From assembly GCF_029873635.1 (NCBI RefSeq), contig NC_080427.1, positions 71,765,348 to 71,829,347 of the forward strand: a stretch of 64,000 nucleotides of DNA, in the 5' to 3' direction. Source of the DNA: Malania oleifera (taxonomy: Eukaryota; Streptophyta; Magnoliopsida; Santalales; Ximeniaceae). A model generated the notes under the pieces. That model saw only the letters and a list, made by a program, of their open reading frames with translations. It had not been told where the DNA came from and made no database searches. Position 1 is the stretch's first letter, and every line of letters begins with the position of its first letter. Shown piece by piece: positions 42,060 to 51,784 of this stretch. The translations under genes were made by a program, and so were the position numbers.

Positions 42060-43520
42060 TGATCCGAAGCTTACCTTCTTTTGTGCTTGTTGCTTTTCCT
42101 AACACCTTTTTGTACACATTTTTGTGTGAAAGCTTTCATCTGGTGCCTAATGGATGATAAATCTGTCAGGTTTTTATGGATCCCACCAAGGTGGTACCTT
42201 GTTTCATAATTGACCAAGAATGGAAGTGTGAGGGGTTTGAGGTATTCGTGCCGGAGCAGTAAATACTGTCCTAAATATATTCTAGGTTTTCTGCAAGCTG
42301 GGATGGAAAAAAAACAGAACTTTTTATTAATCAAAAAATAATGTGTATGACAGTGGCCTTGCATGGCTATTTATAGCACTCAAAACCCTGGAATTAGGCC
42401 TAAAATTACTCCTAACATATATGGTAACCTGCTAAGGTGTTGTTTTGGCTATTAGAGACTTAAAATACCTAAAAATTATCAAATCAAATCCTTGTGATTA
42501 ATGGCTACGAAATTAAATAAAATCAATGAGAAGCAAGATATATGTTTGATTGTCCATATGTTGTGTCCTACATCAGACCTTTCCGCTTGATGAATTTTTA
42601 TCCTCCAATTTCTTAGTTGAGTCTACAATTTTTTGCTCCACTGAAAAAGATATTTAGAATATTTTAAAGGTCTTGATTTTTACATTTTGTTTTTCCAATA
42701 TTTGCACATTCCAAATTTCCTTCCAATAAATCTTCAACTAATTTGCAGGGTCCTTGAAATGCTCTACACTTTTCAAATTAAATGCTTCAACTCCAATGAA
42801 ACCAACACACTCAATTGTTGAGTATTCTAAAAGACCTTGAAATTTGTAGGTTATTGGCTCATCTCCATGTGCGACCTTAATTGAATCCTTCATCAGTTTC
42901 TCAATAGTCATTTCATCTTGAATTTCAGGATTTTCTTCAATCACTTGTAAAATAATTTCTCTAGGAGAAGCATCAAGATGATGATTGCCCACATTCAACC
43001 ATGGAGAAGTATGGTAATGTTGAACTTCAACTTCTTGTGCAATTGAATCTTTCTTAGAGGTTCACTCCACATCCTCATTTGAATCATCATTAACCACAAC
43101 CCTTCACCATGGAGGCTTGAGGTTTGGGCTTGGCTTGTCTTATTGGTCCCTCAACACTCATGTGAGCATGCTGCATAGCTTTTGTGGGTGTTCTGAGGAC
43201 TGATTGGAAGCCTTTGTATTGTAGCTTGTAGATTTTGCATCGTTTGCTCATTTTGCTGCGCAATCTCCATGAGCTTGACTTTTATAAGAGTTGAGTTGCT
43301 GCTTCATCCATCATTAAGCCTGCTCAGTTGCTTTGATTCCAATGATGCAAAACTGAAGCATAGGGTGTTTGAGATTTTAACTTTGGAGTAGTTAATCTTG
43401 TCTTGGATCAATTCTAGGGTTACCTATGATCAGGGATAGGAGGAAAACTGAACTTTTTAATGACCAATGATTTACAAGGCTATTTATAGTTGTCAAAATC
43501 CTAAGGGGTTGTTTGGTTTG
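42060..43520 (-). mobile_element. LTR element M, non-autonomous remnant
   Basis: A left LTR-like block ends TGTTGTGTCCTACATCA at 42575. It is followed by GACCTTTCCGCTTG, which on the minus strand is a plausible polypurine tract (GCGGAAAGGTC) before TGATGTAGGAC. A second block near 43425-43520 shares AACTGAACTTTTTAAT and GGCTATTTATAG with 42305-42380. Between them is an 86-codon minus frame (42738-42998) with no known domain, and near 43150-43340 a Gln/Met-rich helical remnant resembling gypsy gag N-termini. The LTR start word resembles family G. Confidence 0.45.
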
Positions 43521-43673
43521 CGGCATCTTTCAAATGGTTTTAAAAAAATCGATGCATAATTGTGCTTATGTAACAGTAATAATGGCTTCCTAAGGTCTTT
43601 ATTGAGACCATTACAGGGTGATATCTTGTAGGTCCTCTGAGTCGCGACTATAATGGTTTATACTGTTATAGGG
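43521..43673 (+). repeat. Flanking repeat upstream of Gypsy-F
   Basis: Contains GGTGATATCTTGTAGGTCCT and TATAATGGTTTATACTGTTA. A diverged copy occurs beyond the 3' LTR (51456-51539), repeated again at 51615-51698. I recall the GGTCCTCT...GGCCATTATGG words from dispersed plant repeats. Confidence 0.5.
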
Positions 43674-44188
43674 TGTCATGAGCCAAGCTTGTTTAGGGCA
43701 TTATGCTTGCTTGTAATTGCTTGCCTTGTGTGCATGGAATGAATACCATCATGTAAATTGTAAATAGTAATATATGTTTTCTACTTTGAGTATGTGTAGG
43801 TCTTAGTATAGAGTGGGAGTATAACTCCTCGGACATTTTTATGTTTCTTAGTGTTAGAGCTAAAAAGTATAGAAAGCTCTTCAAGGGAGGGCGAGTGTTC
43901 ATTAATCTTGTAAAAATCACTAGCATTTTTTAAATGTGTTTAGCTTACCTGCTTCCCTTGCTAAACACACGTTGCGTACGGAGGTGCTAATGAATTAGGT
44001 TGCTTCAATGTTATCGCTTGCTTGCCATTTGCTTTCATGAATTGCTTACTACTCTCAATTACTCTTCTTTTAGATGTTATGTATGTGTTTTGTAAATTGC
44101 AGTAATCTTTGGCTGACTAGTTAAGCAAGAGAGCTTTAGCTAGTGTTGCACAACCCTTAACAAGGTGTGAAGTGTTCGACTTGTGACA
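43674..44188 (+). mobile_element. Gypsy-F 5' LTR
   Basis: 515 bp; aligns with 50959-51455 throughout, including GTATGTGTAGG, AGAAAGCTCTTCA and TTTAGCTAGTG. The 3' end is set by the shared TGACA, which also ends the LTR fragment at 28571. No clear primer-binding site follows. Confidence 0.8.
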
Positions 44189-44229
44189 TATGTGACTTCG
44201 GTTGCCTTCATAGTGTTATTGGATGAAGC

Positions 44230-44910
44230 ATTGCCGCATTGGTGAGTGAACATGCCGACCAATATTGAGAGAATTGAAGTGCTAGAGGCACAAGCTGATA
44301 CAACCAACAATGTGGTCATGGAGGTGGCCAAGCTTGCCGAATGTGTTGATGCATTGGAGGGATCATAAAAGCATTAACAAGGTTCAATGATGTAGGTGTC
44401 AGAGGACCTTCGATGACGATAGAAACTTTATAAGTTGTGGAGTTGATTGTTGGGCAAGCTTGAAGAAAGCACACAGCCAAATTCTTTCCTAAGAATGTTA
44501 AGTACAATGCTCGATGGACACAGTGAGATCTTAAGCACATTGGTTCAATGAGGTAGTACATAAAACAATTCTCTGCTTTGATGTTGGATACTTGGGACAT
44601 GTCAAAGAAAGACAAGTTGTTCTGTTTTCTTGAGGGGTTGAAATTGTGGGCAAGGGAAGAACTTCATTGACAAAGAGTTCAAGATTTGATGTTGGAGAGT
44701 TTTCCACAATGTCCAAAGAGAGTGGCGTGGGTGGAGACATAGGAAAGTCTTTCAAAAATGGAAAATCCAATAGTGGGGGAGCCGACACCAAGGCATCAAC
44801 TTCTAGGGAAGCTTCATCATCTCAATCATTCAAAACACTAATGATAAGGGTAAGATGACATGTTTCTTATGTCTAGGCCCTCATAGAGTTGCTAATTGCC
44901 CGCACAAATC
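44230..44910 (+). pseudogene. Gypsy-F gag (broken)
   Basis: Starts near an ATG at 44250 with heptad-like sequence (ERIEVLEAQADTTNNVVMEV). It becomes a frameshifted gag core and ends with the zinc knuckle CFLCLGPHRVANCPH at about 44861-44905, which keeps all Cys and His ligands. Confidence 0.75.
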
Positions 44911-45039
44911 ATCACCAATGCCTTACTAGCTTCCATTACGGAGAGGACACTAGAAGATAACGAGGATGAAGAGGAAACCCTAACATGGGTGCAATGCAGT
45001 TACTTAGCGTGTTTGAGATATAGACAAAAGAGACAAAAA

Positions 45040-45600
45040 TTTACCCAAGCTAAAGGGCTAATGTTTGTGGTTTTACGAATCAATGGGAAGAGTACCCGTG
45101 CTATGTGGATACTGGGGCTACCCATAACTCTGTCTCATGGGTAGAAGTGCTGAGACTTATGTTGACCATAGAGAAGGATTAGGACGCATCAAAGCGGTTA
45201 ACTCTACAACTCAACCTTCGTTGGGAGTAGCCAAGCAAGTCACTGTGAAGCTTGGATAGTGGCGGGACATGTGAAATTCACAGTCGTGTGTTGGATGATT
45301 TCTAGGTGATTCTTGGAATGTAATTCTTAAGGTAGACTAGGGCGGTACTAAAGCTGCTTGTTGGTTCTTTTTGTTTTATGGGAGACCACCCTTGCATGGT
45401 GCAAGTTATTGTGAAGAAAGGGGATGATGAGAAGTTTCTCTTTGCCATGCAACTGAAGAAGGGTTTAAGGAGGGGTGACCAGACATACCTTGCCACATTG
45501 GTGGTAAATGAAGACGTAGGTCAAGAGTAGGTGCCTACTATTATCCAAGTTGTGTTGGATGAGTGTAAAGTTGTGATGCCAAACAAGATACTTTGCAACT
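45040..45600 (+). pseudogene. Gypsy-F aspartic protease (frameshifted)
   Basis: LRINGKSTRAM is followed, after a one-base shift, by VDTGATHNSVSW with an intact catalytic DTGA at about 45104-45140. Further words to 45500 (CMVQVIVKKGDDEKF, LFAMQLKKGLRRGD) match the linker to reverse transcriptase. Confidence 0.75.
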
Positions 45601-46489
45601 TGCCTTCACAAGTGTGGAGCATGAAATCGAGTTGTTAATAGAAGTGAAGCCACCTACTAAAAGGCCACATTGAATGGCATCTTTAGAGTTAACAGAGTTA
45701 AGGAGACAACTTGATGAACTATTAGAAACGGGCTATATACGCCCTTCCAAAGCACCATTCAGAGCATTGGTGTTGTTTCATTGGAAACATGATGGGAGCA
45801 TGCGGATGTGTGTGGACTAGCGCACGCTTAACAAGGTGACTGTGTGCAACAAGTGTCCCATTCCGTTGATTGCTAATTTGTTTGATCAGCTAAGTCGTGC
45901 AAAGTGCTTCACCAAGCTTGACTGCCACGCTACTATTATGTGAGTATAGTAGTTGAGGATGTACTTAAGACGACCTGTGTGAAACGATGGGGCATACAAA
46001 TTTTTGGTAATGCTCTTCGGGGTGATGAATGTGCTAGCAACATTCTGCATCTTGATGAACCGGGTATTTCATGAGTACCTTAACAAGTTTGTTGTGGAAT
46101 ACTTGAATGATATTGTTGTCTATAGTTTCACTTTGGAGTAACATAAAGAGCATTTGCAGAAGGTGTTCGATACATTGAAGGAGAACAATCTCTATGTGAA
46201 GAGAGAAGTGATGTTTCGCTTAGCGGAGCATCAAATTCCTTGGTCATGTGATCAAGCAAGGTTATTTTTGGATAGATAGAAGGTGAGAGCTATTCAAGAT
46301 TGGAAGATCCCAACAATAGTGAAGGAGCTGCATATCTTTCTTAGACTTTCCAACTATTAATGAAAATTCATGGAGGGGTACTCAAAGAGAACTGCTCCTT
46401 TGATAAAACTACTACGGAAAGGTAATCAATGGAATTGGACAGAGAAGTGCTAGGGAGCCTTTGATAAATTAAAGGAAGTCATGATGCGA
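45601..46489 (+). pseudogene. Gypsy-F reverse transcriptase (broken)
   Basis: PPTKRPH, a stop, LRRQLDELLETGYIRPSKAP, HDGSMRMCVD, a stop, RTLNKVTVCNKCPIPLIANL, FDQLSRAKCFTKLD. The active-site segment VEYLNDIVVYS (near 46090-46125) has Asn for the first Asp of YLDD, so activity would be lost. Thumb remnants follow to 46480, where the SINE target site begins. Confidence 0.85.
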
Positions 46490-46570
46490 TAGATCCATTG
46501 TGGTCCGCCCCTTCCCTGGACCCCGCATACACGGGAGCTTTGTGCACCAAGCTGCCCTTTTTTTTTTTTT
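46490..46570 (+). mobile_element. 5'-truncated Au-like SINE with poly(T) end
   Basis: 81 bp beginning TAGATCCATTGTGGTCCG, continuing GACCCCGCAT, GGGAGCTTTGTGCACC and GCTGCCC, and ending in a T run. It is flanked by a perfect 11-bp TSD TCATGATGCGA (46479-46489 and 46571-46581). I recognise this as the 3' part of the Au SINE family, including its GCATA-loop hairpin and T tail. The tRNA-like 5' part with A and B boxes is missing. Confidence 0.85.
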
Positions 46571-47167
46571 TCATGATGCGAGATCTGGTACTTAGTCTTT
46601 TAGACATCATGAAACCTTCGAGGTATATACAAATGCTTCAGACTATGCCTTTGGTGGAGTCTTGTTATAGGATGATCATCCTGTTGCGTATGAGAACCAT
46701 AAGCTTATTGAAACAAAGCGGAAGTACACAACCCAAGAGAAGGGGATGCTAGCGGGGATACATTGCCTTTGCATGCGTGGCATAGGTTAAAATTTGTGGT
46801 GAAATCAAATAACTTGGCTGTTAGTCACTTCTCTGCACAACCAAAATTATCCCCTGAGCAGGCTTGTTGGCAAGAATTCATGGCGGAGTTTGATTTTTTA
46901 TTTGAGCACAAGGTGGGTGGATGAATTAAGTCACAGATGCATTGAGCAAGAAGGTTGAGCTTGCGGCCTTGCAGATGATAGCTCACCTGACAATAAGTTA
47001 GGGTACCACGACAATGCGGGAGTGGAGGAGAACCTTCCAAAGATATAGTTTTTGTAAACATCATAAAGAGGGCAATGCGCTCTAGTTCTTGTTAGAAGAA
47101 AAAATTGCTAATGACACATGGTAACTGAATCTTTGTCCCTTGATTTGGAGATTTGAGGAAGACACTG
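46571..47167 (+). pseudogene. Gypsy-F RNase H (broken)
   Basis: After the SINE: DLVLSLLDIMKP, a frameshift, NASDYAFGGVL, AYENHKLIETKRKYTTQEKE (46650-46745), then fragments of the SDHKSL/tether region and EFDFLFEHK. Stops are frequent. Confidence 0.75.
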
Positions 47168-47531
47168 TGATGCAGGAGCACCATCAAGGTTCTATAGCCA
47201 TTGAGAAATTAGAAGAGATGAAGGAAGGGGAAGGGAGGAGAGAGGAGATACCAGGGTGGGGGGGGGGGGGTTAACTCACGTTCAATTCAATTCAAATTCA
47301 TCAACAACTACCTACATCATGGCTTTTACACACTATTTTATAAGAAAGCCTCTTTACATGACTTACACATAAACTCCTAAAACTACATTACATTAGAAAC
47401 ATGACTCTACACAAATATCACAAACAACCCCCAAATACACATAATCCTATACTAATTAATACTAAACACACATAATAAACTACTAACTTAATCTTACAAT
47501 TCCTTAAGGTCTTGCATTTTGTCCTACATCA
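47168..47531 (-). mobile_element. Element G 3' LTR
   Basis: 364 bp; + strand TGATGCAGGAGC to TTTGTCCTACATCA. It includes a 13-G run at 47258-47270 not present in the other LTR. Confidence 0.85.
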
Positions 47532-47560
47532 ACTCTCCCCTAGTTAGAAAAAATTCAGCC

Positions 47561-48326
47561 TCAAATTTTGAAATGTTGGAGGATCAAAAGGGAGAAGCAA
47601 ACTTGGATTCTTTGGAAGCCAACACTTGAGTGATAAAAGAAACCATGATCTTTTGGCAGCATCATAGACTTGAATTGAGAGTTGGCATCAATAAGCACAT
47701 CATGAACGACAAACTGAACAATTGTAGTGTCTGAAGGACTTTGGATGTTTTCTAACACATTCATTGCCTTGCTTGTAGTGTCTTTAGGTTGAGTAACTTT
47801 GACTTGATCAATAATCTTAGATTCTTTGCCCTGGTTCACTGGTAGAGTGGACTTCAAAATGATTTTCTTTCTATTATAGTGAAAGACATGTGTTCTCATG
47901 TCCTTGAGTTGCACCTAAATCATGCAACCATGGAGAACCAATGAGTACATGGCCAATCTTCATAGGTAGGATATCACACCAAAAATTAGCCAAATATTCA
48001 TCCATTTGGATGGGAACCAAACATCTTTCATAAACATGTACAATAGAGTTATCAACCCAAAATATTTCATAAGGCTCTGGTTGAGGTTCCGGATGAAGCT
48101 GCATTTGAGTGACTCCATTTATGGAAACCAAATTCATTGGACATCTTCCATCAATAATGATTTTGCAAACCTTTTCTCCACATTTGAGAAAGGTGTTGAA
48201 GAGCTTGAAATTATGACGAAGGTATGATAAATGACATTCTTTTTTCCTATAATTTGTCACCATTTTGGCTAAATTTTTGGATATATATGCTGCAACATAG
48301 ATATCACCAACAACCCTCCAACACAA
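47561..48326 (-). pseudogene. Element G retropepsin-like region
   Basis: Two overlapping minus frames. The first (48326-47874) reads CKIIIDGRCPMNLVSINGV, where the expected IDSGS motif is IDGRC, then EIFWVDNS, CLVPIQMDEYLANFWCDILP and MKIGHVLIGSPWLHDLGATQ. These are the flap and LLGRPW region of gypsy proteases. A frameshift near 47900 leads to a 117-codon frame (HVFHYNRKKIILKSTLP) that ends directly before the polypurine tract. No polymerase follows, so a large deletion joined protease to the 3' end. Confidence 0.7.
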
Positions 48327-48864
48327 TTTTCCACAAGCCTTACTCCCAATATCTCAAAAACTATCTTCACTTCACCTTGATATTGATTGTCCTGCTAAAA
48401 TGAAACAAATTCACAAAGAACTCACAAATTACAGCAACAAAACCTGACTTTTAGTGCTGGAGTGACAGTTTCTAGAGTTCCATGCCAAAAATTATGGCAT
48501 ATGCTTGCAATATATTATGTTTACAATCAAAATATCTTCTTGCAGCTCAAAATATCGCAGAGAAAATCCAAAATATTTTGCCTGGGCAATTCCTCGTGAG
48601 ACTGGAAACGGGAGATGCTAGCAGACACTCTCACTCACAGTTGCTGATGCGTGGGGTGTGTGGGCCGCCGGCAATGGTGGGTGATGACTTTTTAGGTGAG
48701 GGTAGATCAGGGGGTGGGGAATGCAGTGGTGGTCGCTGTATATCATAAGAACTCTGGCAATGGTGGATTTTGAAGGGGGCGGCGGCTGGAGAATTTCGGG
48801 TGGCGAGTGGGGCTTCACAGCTGGTCGGTTGGTGATGGAATTTTGAGAGGAAAGGTTTCCCGCG

Positions 48865-48897
<33 letters not shown>

Positions 48898-49322
48898 GGG
48901 GGTGTCTGTTTTTGGTGGTATGCGTGGTGTTGCAGGATGCTGGCTGGAAGGTGGTGTTTAAAGAAATGGGGACACGACTGGAATTTTATGAAAATTTTGA
49001 AACTGCAGAACTATTTTTTATTTTTTATATTTTTTTAATACTGAAATTTCAGAATGGAAACAAAGAGATTAGAGTAACAGAGAAGGAAAGAAGAAGCAGC
49101 AGCAGAGAGGGAGGGAGAGGTTACAGAACAGAGGAGGAGGAAAGAGGAAGAGAAGGAGAAGAGAAACAGACAAGAAGAAGAGGGCAGACTGCTGCTGGGC
49201 AGCAGGGAATTATGGACAGAACAGGAGATCAGAAACAGAGAAGAAAGAAGAAGTGAAAGCGAAGAGGAGAAGAGTGAGGGAGAATGAGTGGACTGAAATG
49301 GAAGAATGGAGATAGTGAGTGG
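48327..49322 (-). other. Element G 5' untranslated/gag region, low complexity
   Basis: No gag domain found. It contains a 31-G run (48866-48896) and a purine-rich stretch (49080-49270, AGAAGAAG-type; CT-rich on the element's own strand). Long + strand open frames here are Gly- or Arg/Glu-rich low-complexity translations and are not supported. Confidence 0.5.
48866..48896 (+). repeat. G homopolymer (31 G)
   Basis: Thirty-one consecutive G after CGCGC. It could form quadruplex structures; the true length is uncertain because such runs are error-prone in sequencing. Confidence 0.85.
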
Positions 49323-49336
49323 GCTCTGATACCAAA

Positions 49337-49703
49337 TGATGCAGGGGCAGCATCAAGGTTCTGCAGCCGTGGAGAAATTAGAAGAGATGAAGGAAGGGGA
49401 AGGGAGGAGAGAGGAGATACCAGGGGGGAAACTCATGAGCAATTCAATTCAAATTCATCAACAAATGCCTACATCATGGCTTTCACACACTATTTATAAG
49501 AAAGCTTCTTTACATAAATTACAGATAAACCCCTAAAACTACATTACATTAGAAACATACCTCTACTTTACACAAATATCACAAACAACCCCTAAATACA
49601 CATAATCCTATACTAATTAATACTAAACACACATAATAAACTGCTCTTCTTAATTATTCTCCAGCAAGGATCCTCCCAATGTCGTGCTTCTTGACCTGCA
49701 TCA
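49337..49703 (-). mobile_element. Element G 5' LTR
   Basis: 367 bp; + strand TGATGCAGGGGCAG to TTGACCTGCATCA. The TATA box on the minus strand is TATAAATA, near 49492. Confidence 0.85.
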
Positions 49704-50958
49704 TACTATTGAGAGTGTGTCATGACTTTAAGTGGGCAGGTCATCTAAGATGACATCGCACTTTGGCATTGCTGAAGCAGAGGTATTACTGACTACACAT
49801 GTGTGATGATGTGGTCGAGTATAATTGAACTTGTTTCACCTATTAGTAAGACAAGGTGGAGCGGAAGAAGATTGCGGAGTTGTTGAAGCTTCTTCAAGCA
49901 CCAAAGAGACTGTGGGAGAGTGTCCCACTTAACTTCATCACCAACTTGCCCAAAGTGGGAGATACAAGGTCTATACTTGTGGGTAGATAGGTTTTCGAAG
50001 TATGACACTTTCATATCCCCACCAAAGTACTATTCGAAAGATGAGACAACTTAATTGTTTTTCAAATACATTGTGAAGTATTGAGGTGCGCCCCAAGATA
50101 TTATTAGTGACTGAGACTCAAGAGTCATGGGCAACTCTTGGACATAACTTTTTAGAATCCTTAGTTCATAACTTGATATATCTTTGAGTTACCATCCGTA
50201 GATAGATGGATGGACATAAATATTCAACGGGCATAAGAAGAACTAGGTGTAGTTACTTTATGTGGCTTAGTTTTGTTTTAATGCCCAAACGAGCTCAACC
50301 ACCAATAAATGTTTTAAGCTTGTTATAGGCTAGAAGCAATCATTACCTCACACAGTGAACGAGTTGTATAGAGGAAAGAGTCCAAAAGCATACATTTTTA
50401 CCAAAGTTTGGAGACAAAATGCAGGGATTGCCCGAGTTTGCTTGGAGCAAGCTTCCTTCCAAGCGGATGAAGAAGTGAGTAGATCAAGGGAGAAGACTGT
50501 TGCACCTCAACATGGGTGACTTTGCTTGTTAAGCACCATCATGAAAAGGTCGAGAAAGGAGACTACTTTGCAAATATGAAGGACCAATCTCCATCTTGGC
50601 TAAAGTCGAGGTCTCTTACCAGGTTGATCCTCTAGCTTGGATGAAAGTGTATCCTGTGTTTCATATCAATTGCCTCGAGCTATTTAACACCAATATTGAA
50701 GATCCAAGAAAAAGTTAGTCATCTAGAGCACCACTAAAGACAACACAATCTGATAGAAGAGAAATTGAAGGAAGTCATCCTTGTAGACAGAGTTCACATC
50801 ATCAAGGAAGAAGTGACACGAGTTCTTAGTGAAGTGGAAAGACCTTGGAGATGAAGAAATTAGCTGGATTTCAGCAGAAGACTTTGTTTGTGACAAAGTT
50901 GAAGAGTACCTAGTGTCAAAGTCTATGAGGATGTCGACCATATAGGTTGGGGGGAGAA
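49704..50958 (+). pseudogene. Gypsy-F integrase and C-terminal region (broken)
   Basis: Fragments in order: DKVERKKIAELLKLLQAPKR, LWESVPLNFITNLPKVGDT (49850-49975), a stop-ridden core with VDRWTD near 50195, FVLMPKRAQ-like sequence, and a C-terminal part including KVEVSYQVDPL near 50600 and WKDLGDEEISW near 50840-50870. The latter is the usual chromodomain-like ending. The polypurine tract GGTTGGGGGGAGAA (50945-50958) follows. Confidence 0.75.
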
Positions 50959-51455
50959 TGTCATGAGCCGAGCTTGTTCAAGGTATTATGCTTGCTTGTG
51001 ACTACTTGCCTTGTGTGCATGGATGGGTCAGCATCATGTAAAAAGTAGTATGGATTTTATGCTTCGAGTATGTGTAGGCTTTAATGTAAAGTGGGAGTAT
51101 GATTGCTCGGACATTTTGCCTGAGCTAAAACAACATAGAAAGCTCTTCATGTAAAGTGAGTTTTCATTAGTCTTGTAAAACTCACTAGAAATTTTTAAAC
51201 GTGTTTGGCCTACTTGCATCCCTTGCTAAACACACATTGCTTATGGAGATGTTAATGAATCACATTGCTTCAATAATTACCACTTACTTTCCATTTGCTT
51301 TCTGAATTGTTTACTGCTTCCGATTACTTTTCATTTAACTGCTGTGAATGTGTTTTGTGTTAAACTGCGATAATCTTTGGCTAACTAGTTAAAAAAACAT
51401 GCTTTAGCTAGTGCCGCCCAATCCTTCACAAGGTGTGAAGTGTTCATCCTATGAC
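50959..51455 (+). mobile_element. Gypsy-F 3' LTR
   Basis: TGTCATGAGCCGAGC to CATCCTATGAC; the last A of the TGACA terminus is lost. The final 75 bp are part of a 159-bp tandem duplication. Confidence 0.8.
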
Positions 51456-51698
51456 TCAAGGTGATGTCTTGGAGGTCCTCTAATTCACAACGTAATGGCT
51501 ATTATAGACTGTTAAGGGCCATTATAGTATAATCTTAGGCTAACTAGTTAAAAAAATGTGCTTTAGCTAGTGCCGCACAATCCTTCACAAGGTGTGAAGT
51601 GTTCATCCTATGACTCAAGGTGATGTTTTGGAGGTCCTCTAATTCACAATGTAATGGCTGTTATAGACCGTTATGGGCCATTATGGTACCATACTAGC
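51381..51698 (+). repeat. 159-bp tandem duplication across the Gypsy-F 3' LTR edge
   Basis: CTAACTAGTTAAAAAAA through CATTATAGTATAATCTTAGG (51381-51539) is repeated at 51540-51698 with a few changes. Each unit contains LTR end plus flanking repeat. The junctions share AATCTTTGGCTAACTAG/AATCTTAGGCTAACTAG, a short homology that could have mediated the duplication. Confidence 0.85.
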
Positions 51699-51784
51699 TG
51701 TGAATGACACCAATAGGTTATTGAGTCCCTTTTTTGCATTTTCTCCTATTTTCCATTTATTGAAGCTTAGAAACTCAATTTAAA

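Larger units (their letters stand above)
47168..49703 (-). mobile_element. Element G, non-autonomous gypsy-type insertion
   Basis: 2536 bp. LTRs 47168-47531 and 49337-49703 have 9-bp inverted ends TGATGCAGG/CCTGCATCA. The primer site (minus TGGTATCAGAGCCC, 49323-49336) abuts the right LTR, and a polypurine tract (minus CTAGGGGAGAGT, 47532-47546) abuts the left, so the element is on the minus strand. The interior holds only a protease-like region; reverse transcriptase and integrase are absent. TSD candidates CACTG/TACTA match poorly. Its solo LTR relative is at 37442-37848. Confidence 0.85.
43674..51455 (+). mobile_element. Gypsy-F, Ty3/gypsy element holding a SINE and element G
   Basis: 5' LTR 43674-44188 (TGTCATGAGCC to CTTGTGACA), gag, protease, reverse transcriptase, RNase H, integrase, polypurine tract and 3' LTR 50959-51455. 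An Au-like SINE (46490-46570) interrupts pol between reverse transcriptase and RNase H. Element G (47168-49703) interrupts the RNase H-integrase linker. All frames are broken. CCHC and DTGA motifs plus the domain order support a gypsy element of chromovirus-like type (inference). I could not confirm a TSD. It would lie in intron 3 of the methyltransferase-like gene if that gene continues. Confidence 0.85.

Noticed and set aside
42738..42998. 86-codon minus frame as a host gene
   Set aside because: It lies between LTR-like blocks of element M, has no recognised domain and no splice or promoter context; it is listed only as part of M.
48807..49256. 149-codon + strand frame with Gly run and Arg/Glu-rich tail
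   Set aside because: It is produced by the 31-G run and a purine-rich tract inside minus-strand element G.
43674..51455. TSD for Gypsy-F
   Set aside because: TAGGG on the left and TCAAG on the right do not match; the right edge is disturbed by the 159-bp duplication.
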